Made by a program: the position numbers and the translations under genes
The notes under the pieces: model-generated
Seen by the model: the letters and a program-made list of their open reading frames with translations, nothing else
What the model was told of the DNA's origin: nothing
Database searches by the model: none
Shown here: positions 31,402-41,089 of the stretch, in pieces
How the letters are laid out: every line of letters starts with the position of its first letter
Position numbering within the stretch: the first letter of the stretch is position 1
Source of the DNA: CAWAHD01 sp963781785
GTDB taxonomy: Bacteria > Planctomycetota > Planctomycetia > Isosphaerales > Isosphaeraceae
Reading direction: 5' to 3'
NCBI GenBank assembly: GCA_963781785.1
Contig: CAWAHD010000005.1
Location: 2,852,001 to 2,916,000, forward strand
Length of the DNA stretch: 64,000 bases

Positions 31402-31578
31402 GGCGCACCATCCTTTCGTAAAGGTCATGCCCGGCTCGGTCCAGGTGGCTCCATCATACTGACTGCGCCGGCTGAAGCTGGCATGGGATTCTGCCGGCGC
31501 AATCAGCCGTTGAACCTGCGCGTAACGTCCCGGAGAATAGTTGCAGGGAAGGTCGGGGATTGAAGGGACGAGGTGTCC

Positions 31579-32933
31579 ATGTTGCATCACGGTCATTTTT
31601 GGCGCCCAAAGACCGAGTTCCAGCAGACTTTCGGATTTATCGTTCGGTCTCGTCGCCACGAACGCCGGTTCAAGTGGGTCATCTTTCTCACAACGCTTCT
31701 GACGGTTGCCGGCATCCTGGGAGGGTTGCCCAAAGGGCGGTACGCCGCCCTGCTGATCTGGTCAAGCGGCCGCCGAGCGGCCGGGCATGCCCTGGGAGTA
31801 CCCGTTCCCCGCTCCGAGGTAGATGGCGAGTGGACGCGCTATCGGCTCCAGGGCGTCACGGATTCGCGCCGCGCACTCTTTGGAGTCTACGATCGCGGCG
31901 GCCCGGGGCTTCAAAAGCTGATGCGATACGCCAAAATGGACCCTGAGCACGGCCTGCTGCGGTGGGGCAATTTCCACCTGACGCTGCTCCTTCCGTCCAC
32001 CATCTTCGCGCCCGACGATACCGGCCGCTCGTATCAGTTGCGGCCGTGCACCGAGGCGGTCTGGCTCCGGAACGTCTCACCCGATCCAACAGTTCTGATG
32101 TTTTTCCTGGTCCCTGACGGACCCGGGCTCAAGGAAGCGATGCAAGGCACGACGGCGATTCGCGTCGACGAGTCGCGTCAGACCACCAATTCCTGGGGCC
32201 TCCGTGGTCCCGAGCCCGACCTGGAAGCCCCGTTGCGCGGGCTCGTGCTGGGCGACTCCTACATGCAGGGCCTCTTCATCGGCGACGACCACACGCCGCC
32301 CGAGTGCTTGGGACGGTATCTTCACACAAAACTCAAGACCAGGACCTCCATGCTGAACACGGGCCATCTTGGCTACTCGCCCGAGCAGTACTATCACACG
32401 CTCCGGGCTTTTGCCGACCGGTTCCGACCGCATTTTGTCGTCGTCAGTTTTTTCGCCAACGACTTCGGAGATCTCTTCGAGGCCCTGGGCGGGAAGGGTG
32501 ATTGGGAGGAGGCCAGGTACTGGCTCGAAAAGATCGCTGGACACTGCCGGTCGCGAAACTGGCCTTGCCTCTTCGTCGCCGTTCCCGACGCCAGTCAGTT
32601 GATGGGCCTTCGAAAGGCCGGGAACTACCCCGGGAAGCTCGCCAGTATCCTCGAAGTGGGTGGTCCGATGCTCCTCAACCCGATCGAGGCGTTCGTCGAC
32701 AAGAACCTCGATGTGCTCCTGGAGGGCACGCGCCGGGATCAAAGACCGCATAGCAGCCGGTTATTCAACGAGCAGTATAATGACGGCCATTTCTCGGCAC
32801 GGGGCTCGGAAGTCTGGGCCTCCGCGGTGGGCGAGCGGCTCGTTCTTTTGCTCAAGCGCGAACATGTGGTAGCGGATCACCAGACCAGCTCCCCCTCGAG
32901 ACTGCGGAAGGCAAACCCGGGTGGCCAGACTGA
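31579..32933 (+). pseudogene. SGNH/GDSL-type hydrolase, copy 1 (stop codon shifted)
   Basis: A membrane-anchored SGNH hydrolase-like protein of about 430-450 residues. ATG 31579 (GAGG five bases upstream) is preferred to GTG 31573. One N-terminal membrane helix at about 33-52 (KWVIFLTTLLTVAGILGGL). Block I is GLVLGDSYMQG (catalytic Ser), block III FFANDFGDL, and the Asp/His pair is in NDGHFSARGSEVW near the end. In the sequence given, the frame fails to stop after the domain and runs to 34335 through the next gene. A one-base shift near 32860 would end it at 32872 or 32933. Substrate unknown; relatives de-acylate or acylate polysaccharides and lipids. Confidence 0.75.
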
Positions 32934-34335
32934 TCGACGAACTGCCGATCTTTGCCGCGAAGAAACCGATTCCGGCTCGTGTACGCCGATTCCTGTCGAT
33001 CCGTACGCGGTCGCGGCGCCGCGAAGAGCGCCAGCGCGTCTTCGCGTTTCGCGACCGGAGTGCACGGTTCGAGCGCGCGTTCAAGCGATTGATCGTTCTG
33101 GGAACGGCCGGAATCCTCGTGCTCTTGCTGGTGGCTTTGCCCGCGGGTCGATACTTGACGAACTGGCTGGCCGTTCGGGGCCGGTGGCTGTTCCTCTACT
33201 CGATCGGAGCGAAACCGGAACGGAGCGAGATCAACGCCGACTGGCGCCGGAAGCGGCTGTTCGATATCGATTCGTCGCGCGGCAAGCTCGCGCAGACGTT
33301 CGCCGAGTATCCTCCGGCGATGCAAGGATTGTTGCGGTTCGGGGGGCTGGACCCCGATCACGCGCTGGTACGCTGGGGAAACCACGACCGGACGGTCCTC
33401 TTGCCGGCGACCGTCTTCGAGGCCGACGACACGGGTGCTCTTACCGGTTTCGAGCCAGCATGCGATCAATCTGGGTACGCAACTTTCCGGTCAAGGGCCC
33501 TGTAAAGGCCTATTTTCAGGTGCTGGACCTGCCCGAGCTAACCGAGCTTGTGAAGGGGACGGGGGCCCAGGTCGTGGACGGCTCGGTCCAGACGACGAAC
33601 TCGTGGGGCTTGCGGGGTCCCGAGCCGGACCTGACCGCGACCTGGCGCGGGATCGTGCTGGGCGATTCCTACATGCAGGGCCTGTTCGTCGGCGATCGGG
33701 AGACGCCGACGGAATGCCTGAAACGCGATCTGAAGGCCAGGCTGGACGGCTCGGTCGAGATCCTGAACACAGGCCACCTCGGCTATTCACCGGAGCAGTA
33801 TTACTACACCCTGCTGGAGTACGCCCAGCGGTTCCCGCCGCGATTCGTTGTGATCAGTCTCTTCGCCAACGACTTCGGCGGCGACCTCGAAGCGGTCCTC
33901 GAGGGCAAGGGAGACTGGGAAGAGGGATGTTACTGGCTGGCCGAGATCCGTCAGTACTGCTTTTCGCGGAGGATCACGTGTCTGTTCGTGCCCGCGCCGT
34001 GGGCCGCGCAACTCGACGACGCCCGGTCAACGGGCTTCTATCCCGGCCTGGTCACCAATTACCTGCGGGCGACAGCGCAGGAGTATTTCGACCCGATCGC
34101 CGATTTTGTCAACGCTCAGCTCGCCCTGTCCATCGAGGCCAAGGATCAGGTTCCAGGCAGCAGCCCGCTGTTCAACGGACGGATCGGCGACGGCCATTTC
34201 TCGGCCCGGGGATCGGAACTCTGGGCGGCGGTCGTCGGGCGCCGGCTCGGACTTCTCCTTCAACTGGAAGAAGCCTCACGAGAAGCGCATCAGCGCAAGC
34301 AGGAAGGACACGCACGGCCTACTTCAGCACACTGA
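32921..34335 (+). pseudogene. SGNH/GDSL-type hydrolase, copy 2 (frameshifted)
   Basis: A tandem paralogue of copy 1. It starts at GTG 32921 (GGAAGG upstream) with MARLIDELPIFAAKKP and a membrane helix (LIVLGTAGILVLLLVALPAG). It runs in frame to about 33437, where GGTGCTCTT replaces the expected GGTCGCTCT; after the missing base it continues in the frame of copy 1 to 34335. Catalytic blocks: GIVLGDSYMQG, LFANDFGGD, and GDGHFSARGSELW. The shared stretches TTNSWGLRGPEPDL and LNTGHLGYSPEQYY show recent duplication. It may overlap copy 1's end, so the pair is likely one operon. Confidence 0.75.
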
Positions 34336-34399
34336 TGACCAGTCAGAAAGGGGATTTGCGCTCGATCAATCCCCAGCACAGAACGGAGGATCCGCACTC

Positions 34400-34840
34400 A
34401 TGCTTCCCGAGATCACCGAGACGATCTTGAACGCCAAGTCGGTCGAGAAGCTTACCTTCGGCGAGCTGGCGAAGACGGTGGGCTGCGACCCGGTGTTCCT
34501 GGCGGCAGCCTGTTACCGCCAGGCCAGCCTCAGTCACGATCAGGCGATCAAGCTCCTTGATGCCCTGGGGCTGGACCATATCTACCTGGAAGAACTCACG
34601 GCGTTCCCGGTCAAGGGCGGCTTGATGCCGGTCGTCCCGGTTGACCCCGTGCTCTACCGTTTCTATGAAATCATGCAGGTCTATGGTCTGCCGATCAAGG
34701 ACGTGATCCAGGAGACGTTTGGCGACGGCATCATGAGCGCGATCGACTTCACCATCCAGGTCGAGAAGGACGCCGACCCCAAGGGAGACCGGGTCAAGAT
34801 CACCATGTCGGGCAAGTTCCTGCCTTACAAGAAATGGTGA
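34400..34840 (+). CDS. cynS: Cyanate hydratase (cyanase)
   Basis: A 146-residue enzyme that converts cyanate and bicarbonate to ammonia and CO2 (via carbamate). CGGAGGA lies about nine bases upstream of ATG 34400. The N-terminal 80 residues are the helical domain (LTFGELAKTVGCDPVFLAAACY). The C-terminal domain has DPVLYRFYEIMQVYG, which holds the catalytic Arg and Glu, and FGDGIMSAIDF, which holds the catalytic Ser; the family's end KFLPYKKW is also present. Length equals the family norm (about 150). No cyanate transporter or carbonic anhydrase gene is adjacent, unlike the E. coli cyn operon. Confidence 0.95.
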   Translation: MLPEITETILNAKSVEKLTFGELAKTVGCDPVFLAAACYRQASLSHDQAIKLLDALGLDHIYLEELTAFPVKGGLMPVVPVDPVLYRFYEIMQVYGLPIKDVIQETFGDGIMSAIDFTIQVEKDADPKGDRVKITMSGKFLPYKKW

Positions 34841-35169
34841 TCGACCGCAGTTTGGAGAACCGTGACCCTGGGCTGACGACAAGTTGGGCCTAGCCGTCCC
34901 GGCGGGGGCTTATGGGCGCTCTCTTTGTTGCGCTCGATCAGACGTTTGCGCGAGACCGAATCCCTTTCCCCCCCTTGCGAAGGGGGGGCCAGGGGGGGTG
35001 GGCCCGGGGCCTCGGACATCGAAGAACAAGCAGAGCTCGCCGGCCTTGCGACTGGCGGTGCCGCGACCACCCCCCCTAACCCCCCCCTTCGCAAGGGGGG
35101 GAAAAAACAGCGCAGCGAATTCGCGCGGAACGCGCGGCTTGCGAAAGACCGACGTTTCACGAGCCGAGG
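34841..35169. other. Intergenic stretch holding a G/C-rich inverted pair
   Basis: About 330 bp between cyanase and the end of the VOC gene. Apart from the inverted repeat pair at 34962-35107 I see no gene; the frames that cross it have no family resemblance. Confidence 0.7.
34962..35107. repeat. Inverted pair of CCCCCCTTGCGAAGGGGGG elements
   Basis: Two copies of a roughly 40-bp element in opposite orientation: 34962-35002 (CCCCCCCTTGCGAAGGGGGG, then CCAGGGGGGGTGGG) and 35066-35107. Each contains its own palindrome, C-run/TTCGCAA or TTGCGAA/G-run, followed by a G-run block. Together the copies could form a long foldback. Dispersed repeats of this shape occur in intergenic DNA of many bacteria; a mobile or terminator-like role is only inferred. 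Confidence 0.8.
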
Positions 35170-35543
35170 CTAATCCAGTGGTCCTTCTTGGTGAAGTTCA
35201 ACTGAACGGCCATCGGGGTCAAGCACCACGGCGCGATAGCCGCGTTCGGTCGCTTTTGGTTCGGTCACGACCGGTGTCCCGAGGGCTTTGAGGGCGATGA
35301 AAACCTCGTTCAGCTTCTCGACGGTGAACCCGAGTCGCATGGTCGCATCGGCGGCAGCGACATCGTCGTTCAGCGGGTAAACTTCAATCACCGTGTCACC
35401 GAGTTGTCCAGCATGATGAACGGGTCCGCTGCCGTGCTGTTCGTCTGCGAACTGGATGCCCATCGTACCGTAGAAGTCTCGAAGCCGCTCCAGTTGGCGG
35501 GTTTTCAAGACGAGCAGCGACAACGATACGCGAGCCATGCTCG

Positions 35544-35547
<4 letters not shown>
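35170..35547 (-). CDS. VOC-superfamily (glyoxalase-like) protein
   Basis: A 125-residue protein with one vicinal-oxygen-chelate fold: SLSLLVLKTRQLERLRDFYG at the start, an IEVYP strand and GYRAVVLDPDGRSVELHQ at the end, with the metal-ligand position Glu in VELHQ. The first ATG (35547) overlaps the stop of the upstream YjbQ-like gene in an ATGA; a second ATG at 35538 has better spacing from GGAG. The substrate cannot be told from sequence. The overlap suggests joint expression with the YjbQ-like gene. Confidence 0.85.
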
Positions 35548-35966
<419 letters not shown>

Positions 35967-36107
35967 GTTGCGTCTCCATCACGTTGCGCGACCAGCGGCA
36001 GCCCGCCGATAAAGCAGCGTCAGAGCGACCAGCACGACACGACGGCTGCGAAAAACGAGCGGCACGATGATACCACAAAGGTGAGGTTTCGTGACCGCCG
36101 TCGGAGG

Positions 36108-38018
36108 TCATTCGAGGTCCGCCCAGGCGGCGACCAGCTTTCCGCTCTGGTCTCGACCGACGACCTTGACGACCAGAGGGCCTGAGGCGGCGGAGGTATT
36201 TGCCAGGCGGATCGGCCGTGAGCTCAGCTCGCCCGAGGCGGCGAGGTACTCGGAGCCGAAGGCCGCCGCGGTATCGCCCGGGCCAAGGCACCCGCCGCGA
36301 GAGCCGCCGGACCGGAGACTCGGTCCGGGGCCCAGGGGCTCCCACGAGATCGACGTGAGTCGCAGAGGAATCCCGTTCCGCTCTCTGATCACGGCGCGGA
36401 GGCTCGCCGCGCCTGGCGATTCGTGAACCCTGCGAACGGTCAGCTCCAGGTGGGGTGAATCGCCGGCAAGCGGGAGGGCGGTCACTTGAAGCTCGGCCTC
36501 GGGTGGTCCTGATACCTCGATCTCGACCGCACCGGTGCGCGAACCTTCCACGACAATGAAATGACTGCTCGTTGGAAGCGCGGTCCACCGGTCTGAGGAT
36601 TGCCGTGCGCCGACCCGCGTCGAACGCGGCCCGGCCAGCTCTCGGTCGTCGGGCGGATGAGGCACCGCCACCCCGGCGATATGCTCCAGGACCGGTTCCG
36701 GTCGCTGGGCCTGGCGACCAGATCCACTCTCGTACAGGGCAAGCGACCAGCGTCGGTAGAGGCCGGCGAACGTCGCCCCCGTAGCCGCTTCGAGATTCGC
36801 TGTTCCCCGCAGCGGCGAGTGGATCAACCGCGAGACCAGGTCCGGTCCATAGCACTCGGCACACCACCTCAGAAACAGGTAGGTGCTCCCTCGATTTCCA
36901 TGACTTCGAAACAAGTCGGCGGCGTAGTAGTCGTCCACGACGAGCTGGTATCGTTCCGGACAGGCCAGGAAGGCACTCACCCGGTAGTCGATGTTCGAGG
37001 TCGAAAACCCGTGCAAGTCTTCGGCAAGATGGGCCATTGCCTCGTCGAGCCATCCTTCCTCTTCGGGGCCATGGTCGGAGGCCCGCGCCCTGCGCAGCGT
37101 CTTCTCGCTGAAGATCACCGCATGCATATACTCGTGTGCCAGCACTGTTCGGAGGTACGGACCTCGTTTCAATGCCGTGCTCAGGTACATCATGTCGCAG
37201 CGGTTGCCAAAGGGAGCAACGAAGCCCGCGTCCAGGTCGGCGACTCTGACGAAGCCGTCGACCGCGTAGCGGCCGCCTGCCAGGTGATCGAGCCAGCTTG
37301 AGAGGAGGACCGTGAACCGGCCGTCTTGATCGACGTCGCGCGCCCTCCCAAACCGGGCGGCAGTCAGAGGAAGGATCCGGTCATCAAAGGTCTTGATGAT
37401 GTCGCTGACCAGGTCCTGTCCGACCTGGTCGAAATCTTCTGCGGCCGCGTAAACCTGGACTTTCCGCCCGACTCCCTTGAGCGCTCCGCGGATTTCGGTG
37501 TAGTTGCTCGGGCTGGCGGCATCGCCGTCACGAACCATCATGTGAAAGATGCGATACGGTGGAGGCGGGCCAGCCGGTGCCGCGGACTCGAGCCGGTCTT
37601 GCCGCGGCGGAATCTCGGTCTTCGGACCATCCTCGGGACCGTCGTCCGCGAGGTCAGGGATCGTTCCCGACGCGGCAGGCTTGGCCGTGAGCTCGATAGG
37701 AAACGGACCGCCCGCCCGTGAGAGTGCGGAGACCACCACCAGGATATCCGAGCTCGGGAGCCTCGTCTCCGCGCGAAAGGTCGCCCGGCCGCCATGAACC
37801 GCGATCGAAACCGGCACACCAGCCCGCCAGAAGGGGGCCCTCGGCGCCTCCTCGCTCTCGGATCGCCGCAGGTGCGCCCATCCGCCGGCCAGGACCAGTG
37901 CCACGAGCGAAACCCAGAGACCGGCTCTCACACCCAGGCGCGGACGTGTGTCCCAGACCAGGTTCTTGCATTTCCACGAGGGTGATTCCACGATTCTCCC
38001 GCCATCACGATTCGACAA
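36108..38018 (-). CDS. Membrane-anchored zinc metallopeptidase, M30-like
   Basis: A 636-residue protein with one N-terminal membrane helix (residues about 31-48, GLWVSLVALVLAGGWAHL). The zinc motif HEYMH is at 295-299, and the downstream EEGWLDEAMAHLAEDL gives the third-ligand Glu region, as in the hyicolysin (M30) type HExxH peptidases. Upstream, DRILPLTAARFGRARDVDQDGRF and VLLSSWLDHL fit that fold (calcium-like DVDQDGR loop). The C-terminal 200 residues are beta-rich and look like a binding domain. Likely an extracytoplasmic peptidase; specificity unknown. Confidence 0.75.
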   Translation of the reverse strand: MSNRDGGRIVESPSWKCKNLVWDTRPRLGVRAGLWVSLVALVLAGGWAHLRRSESEEAPRAPFWRAGVPVSIAVHGGRATFRAETRLPSSDILVVVSALSRAGGPFPIELTAKPAASGTIPDLADDGPEDGPKTEIPPRQDRLESAAPAGPPPPYRIFHMMVRDGDAASPSNYTEIRGALKGVGRKVQVYAAAEDFDQVGQDLVSDIIKTFDDRILPLTAARFGRARDVDQDGRFTVLLSSWLDHLAGGRYAVDGFVRVADLDAGFVAPFGNRCDMMYLSTALKRGPYLRTVLAHEYMHAVIFSEKTLRRARASDHGPEEEGWLDEAMAHLAEDLHGFSTSNIDYRVSAFLACPERYQLVVDDYYAADLFRSHGNRGSTYLFLRWCAECYGPDLVSRLIHSPLRGTANLEAATGATFAGLYRRWSLALYESGSGRQAQRPEPVLEHIAGVAVPHPPDDRELAGPRSTRVGARQSSDRWTALPTSSHFIVVEGSRTGAVEIEVSGPPEAELQVTALPLAGDSPHLELTVRRVHESPGAASLRAVIRERNGIPLRLTSISWEPLGPGPSLRSGGSRGGCLGPGDTAAAFGSEYLAASGELSSRPIRLANTSAASGPLVVKVVGRDQSGKLVAAWADLE

Positions 38019-38342
38019 CCTCGGGAAATGACAACAGCCTTTCGATCGGCCCGACCGGTTGGCCGGCTTGAATCGATTGCAAAGGCGATCCCAGGCCAGT
38101 TTCGCGCAAGAGGCAGGCCGAGCCCGCCGCCATGCGTCAAAAACCTGGAATCACGCGACGATAACGCCATCACCAGCATGCTCAGGAACTCGGCCCGCCC
38201 TATCGTCGGGCGAATCCCCCGAACCCCTCAGATCACGCAAGCTCCCAGATTGGGATCGTCGGTGATGATTGCCAGGAAGGCGAGGCTGTCGGGTGCGAAG
38301 GGCGACGTGGAAGATTCGCAGGATTGGCGAGACGGCGGGGCG
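38019..38342. other. Intergenic stretch, nothing recognised
   Basis: About 320 bp upstream of the M30-like peptidase gene. It is crossed by a long plus-strand frame that lies mostly antisense to the next gene and has no family match, so no gene is called. Confidence 0.55.
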
Positions 38343-38870
38343 TCATGGCGACGGCGATGCCGGCGGAGCATCCGCCTTGACATCGCCGACGACGAGGTCG
38401 ATCGCGGAGAAGTGTTCGTGATCGCTCTGCGTGTTCCGTGTCTCGACGCGGATCAAATAAACTCCAGGTGTATCGATCTTGAGAGTGCTCCGCTGCTTGG
38501 CCTTTCCGCCCGGTTTGAAGTCCATGTCAAACGCCGTCTCCATGACGACGTCTCCCTTCAGGTCCGGGAGTTCCTTTTGTCCGACCTTTTTCTGGTGCGT
38601 GATGTAGAAATGGACCACCACGTTTTCCAGAGTCTTGTGGGGATAGACGTTGGTCAGCAGGTATTCGATTCGAATCCGCTCGTTGACTTTTGCCTTGATG
38701 ACCGGACGGGGGTTTTTGCCCCACTCGGGAGGGGTCTGGTCGACGACGGCCGAGACCGAGTCGCGGGGAGTCGAGACTTCGAGATTGATCTTGGCGTGTT
38801 CAGCGCGCGCCGGAGCCGCAAGCGCCGCCGTCGTGGCGAGTCCGGTCAAGAACGTGATCCAACGTGTCAT
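38343..38870 (-). CDS. Small secreted protein, unknown function
   Basis: A 175-residue protein. ATG 38870 is chosen: GAGGAGG lies seven bases upstream and the protein then begins with a clean signal peptide, MTRWITFLTGLATTAALAAP, cleaved after ARA. The mature part is a single beta-sandwich-like domain (INLEVSTPRDSVSAVVDQTP; TLKIDTPGVYLIRVETRNTQ). The pattern of a strand ending in GVYLIRVET is common in planctomycete secreted proteins, but I know no function. The C-terminus is Pro/Ser-rich (DAPPASPSP). Confidence 0.75.
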   Translation of the reverse strand: MTRWITFLTGLATTAALAAPARAEHAKINLEVSTPRDSVSAVVDQTPPEWGKNPRPVIKAKVNERIRIEYLLTNVYPHKTLENVVVHFYITHQKKVGQKELPDLKGDVVMETAFDMDFKPGGKAKQRSTLKIDTPGVYLIRVETRNTQSDHEHFSAIDLVVGDVKADAPPASPSP

Positions 38871-39188
38871 GGCGTCGCCTCCTCGTGAAAAGACTCGGTT
38901 GCCCGTTTGGCGAGGGATTCGCGAGATCGCCCGCAATTCCTCTCAATCATCGTAATCGAGCCGGAATGAGCAATCCACCGAGCCGGATTCTCCGATAAGT
39001 AAAGCAAGCGTCGACGGCGTGCCGCATCGCTTCCGTGGAACCGCGACTCCCAGCCCGCGTGCCCCAGGCAGACCGCGCATCTTTCCCGTTTTATCGAGTC
39101 GTCGGCGATCGCTTCTTGTCATTTGACGGATCGAGGCTCGATTTCCGGTTCCGGGCGCCGGTTTTCCCATTCCCACGAGGGGATGTTC
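38871..39188. other. Divergent intergenic region
   Basis: About 320 bp between the divergently read secreted protein (minus) and lipoprotein (plus). It must hold both promoters, but I cannot point to clear -35/-10 boxes. No further gene is supported. Confidence 0.5.
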
Positions 39189-39512
39189 ATGGTCGAGAAC
39201 CGAGCTCTGGGAAGGATGACTGGGTTTTTGGGGATCGTTCTTTTCTCGATCGTGATGCCGGCGTGCAGCTCACCGGGGGGTCCGCCGCTTCCATGGCTGC
39301 GCTGGCGATCTCCGGAATCGAGGAACGTGGTGATGCGCCCCACTTACGAATACTGGGAACGGAAGCCATTTCTTTTAAGCGGATACGCGGGGGCGAGCTA
39401 TGGACCGGTTCCCGCGAGGGGACCGATGTTGAACGGCTCCTCGGTTCCGGCTGCGCCGAGCCAGCCCAATCCCGAGCTGTCGATCAGCAAGGGGAGCTGG
39501 GAGCCAGAGTGA
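39189..39512 (+). CDS. Small lipoprotein
   Basis: A 107-residue lipoprotein. ATG 39189 lies six bases after GAGGGG; ATG 39183 is too close to it. The N-terminus MVENRALGRMTGFLGIVLFS leads to the lipobox MPAC with Cys at about residue 26, after which the chain would be lipidated. The mature part is short, rich in Pro, Ser and Arg, and has no known domain. Function unknown. Confidence 0.65.
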   Translation: MVENRALGRMTGFLGIVLFSIVMPACSSPGGPPLPWLRWRSPESRNVVMRPTYEYWERKPFLLSGYAGASYGPVPARGPMLNGSSVPAAPSQPNPELSISKGSWEPE

Positions 39513-39659
39513 GCGGCGTCTGTCCCAGCGCGGGTTCTCGCGTTCTCGATTGTCTCTGCGTATGATAAGTTCGCTAGAGCGAGACTGAGCCATTAGAATC
39601 AGAGTCAGGAACTCCTGCCACATCACTGGATTTTCCGTTCGTTCTTGACGAGGCGACTG

Positions 39660-40727
39660 GTGGGGTTGAGCGAGATTCGGATTGGAGTCGTCGGGGCGGG
39701 CCAGATCTGCCGGACCCGCCACTTTCCTGGCTTCCGGGCCATCGAGGGCGTCCGGGTGGTGGCGGTTTGCAATCGCCATCGTGAGACGGCCCGGCGTGTC
39801 GCGCGCGAGTTTGACATCCCGAAGGTCCACGGGAGCTGGGAAGATGTGGTCAGCGATCCCGAGGTGGACGCGGTGGTGATCGGCGCGTGGCCTTATCTTC
39901 ATTGCGCGGTCACGCTGGCGGCGTTTGACGCGGGCAAGCACGTCTTGACGCAGGCACGCATGGCGATGAATGCCCGCGAGGCCCAGCGGATGCACGACCA
40001 CTCCCTGGAGTCGCCCCGCTTGACGGCGATGGTCGTTCCGAGCCCGTATGGGCTGGCGGGCGACGCCTACATGCGGTCGCTGATCGCCTCGGGATATATT
40101 GGCAAGCTGCGGGAGGTACACGTCCATTCGCTCAACGATCAGCTTGCCGACCCCGCGGCGCCGATGAACTGGCGGCAAGTGACGCGCTATTCTGGTTTTA
40201 ACATGCTATCGCTTGGCATTGTTTATGAAACGGTGCTTCGCTGGATTGCGCCGGCAAAGCGAGTGATTGCTTATGCGTCGAAGTTCATTCCGGACCGTTT
40301 CGACCCCGAGCAGGGGCAGAGGTTCCGGGTGGGCACGCCGGACAGCGTGCAGGTATTGACGGCGCAGGAAGACGGGTCAATCGGCGTGTATCGCCTGAGC
40401 GGCGTGGTCAACAAAGAGAATTCGATGGGAGTGGCTCTCTACGGCGATCAGGGAACCTTGACGTACGACCTCTTGACTGACCAGATTCGCGGCGGGCGGC
40501 TCGACAGTACTCGGCTCGAGCGGATGCCGATTCCGGAAGAGCAACGAGGAGGATGGCAGGTCGAAGCCGATTTCATCGCGGCGATCCGTGGCGAGCGTCC
40601 GGTGACCCGGACGGACTTCCTGACGGGCGTCCGCTACATGCAGTTCACCGAAGCCGTGGCCCGGAGCTCGCGCCACCAGGTGCCGGTGAGCTTGCCGCTG
40701 CGCGAGTTTTCGAATCCGAGCCTCTGA
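39660..40727 (+). CDS. Gfo/Idh/MocA-family oxidoreductase
   Basis: A 355-residue NAD(P)-dependent sugar-type oxidoreductase. GTG 39660 is preferred (GAGG six bases upstream) over TTG 39645 or TTG 39666. The Rossmann motif is IGVVGAGQICRTRHFPGF; VDAVVIGAWPYLHCAVTLAAFDAGKHVLTQ is the family's second signature, with QAR in place of the more usual EKP, so the catalytic lysine of that motif is missing here. The C-terminal half is the alpha/beta substrate domain (YGDQGTLTYDL). Substrate unknown. It is the last gene before the tRNA and island. Confidence 0.88.
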   Translation: MGLSEIRIGVVGAGQICRTRHFPGFRAIEGVRVVAVCNRHRETARRVAREFDIPKVHGSWEDVVSDPEVDAVVIGAWPYLHCAVTLAAFDAGKHVLTQARMAMNAREAQRMHDHSLESPRLTAMVVPSPYGLAGDAYMRSLIASGYIGKLREVHVHSLNDQLADPAAPMNWRQVTRYSGFNMLSLGIVYETVLRWIAPAKRVIAYASKFIPDRFDPEQGQRFRVGTPDSVQVLTAQEDGSIGVYRLSGVVNKENSMGVALYGDQGTLTYDLLTDQIRGGRLDSTRLERMPIPEEQRGGWQVEADFIAAIRGERPVTRTDFLTGVRYMQFTEAVARSSRHQVPVSLPLREFSNPSL

Positions 40728-40868
40728 CGATGAGTATGTGCTTCGAGGTCTCTCGAGCACCGCTTGACCGTTGCACCGTTGTGCAGGACGGCCAGGCGAT
40801 ATTGAAACGGATCTCGGAAATTCGTACGATCTGGTCAGGCCTTCGAAGCCCTTTACGTGGCCTGTACT

Positions 40869-40939
40869 TGGGGATTGGTGTAACGGTAGCACGAGTGACT
40901 CTGGATCACTTAGTCTAGGTTCGAATCCTAGATCCCCAG
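40869..40939 (+). tRNA. tRNA-Gln (anticodon CTG)
   Basis: Folds as a standard cloverleaf: acceptor TGGGGAT paired with ATCCCCA, D-arm GTG/CAC, anticodon stem AGTGA/TCACT with loop CTCTGGA (anticodon CTG, reading CAG), T-stem CTAGG/CCTAG around TTCGAAT. The discriminator is G at 40939 and CCA is not encoded. The 3' end from 40918 is the probable attachment site of the island that follows. Confidence 0.95.
40918..40939 (+). repeat. Attachment-site core within tRNA-Gln (attL)
   Basis: The 22 bases GG-TTCGAATCCTAGATCCCCAG, spanning the T-loop, T-stem and acceptor 3' side of tRNA-Gln. They recur at 56450, 59528 and 60801. This part of a tRNA gene is a classic target of tyrosine recombinases because the incoming copy restores the tRNA. 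Confidence 0.8.
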
Positions 40940-40959
40940 CTTTACCCAAGCTGCGAAGC

Positions 40960-40995
40960 AAAGAGGAGTTACGGCGAAAGCCGTGGCTCCTCTTT
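40960..40995. terminator. Strong hairpin between tRNA-Gln and integrase
   Basis: AAAGAGGAG (40960-40968) pairs with CTCCTCTTT (40987-40995), and inside it ACGGC pairs with GCCGT around a GAAA tetraloop. It could end tRNA transcription, although the T-run after it is short, or it could be a recombinase-related structure at the element's left end. Confidence 0.5.
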
Positions 40996-41089
40996 CCCGT
41001 TTCAGGGGAAAAACAGGGGAAGACATTGGGTTCATGTTGCATTCGCGTCGCTGGCCTCCACACATACGATTCTGTGGAGGAAATGACGC

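Noticed and set aside
31573..34335. A single 920-residue protein
   Set aside because: Two paralogous SGNH domains joined by a middle third that is out-of-frame sequence of the second gene; best read as two frameshifted genes.
38028..38888. Plus-strand frame of 286 codons
   Set aside because: Mostly antisense to the secreted protein at 38343-38870, which has a strong ribosome site and signal peptide.
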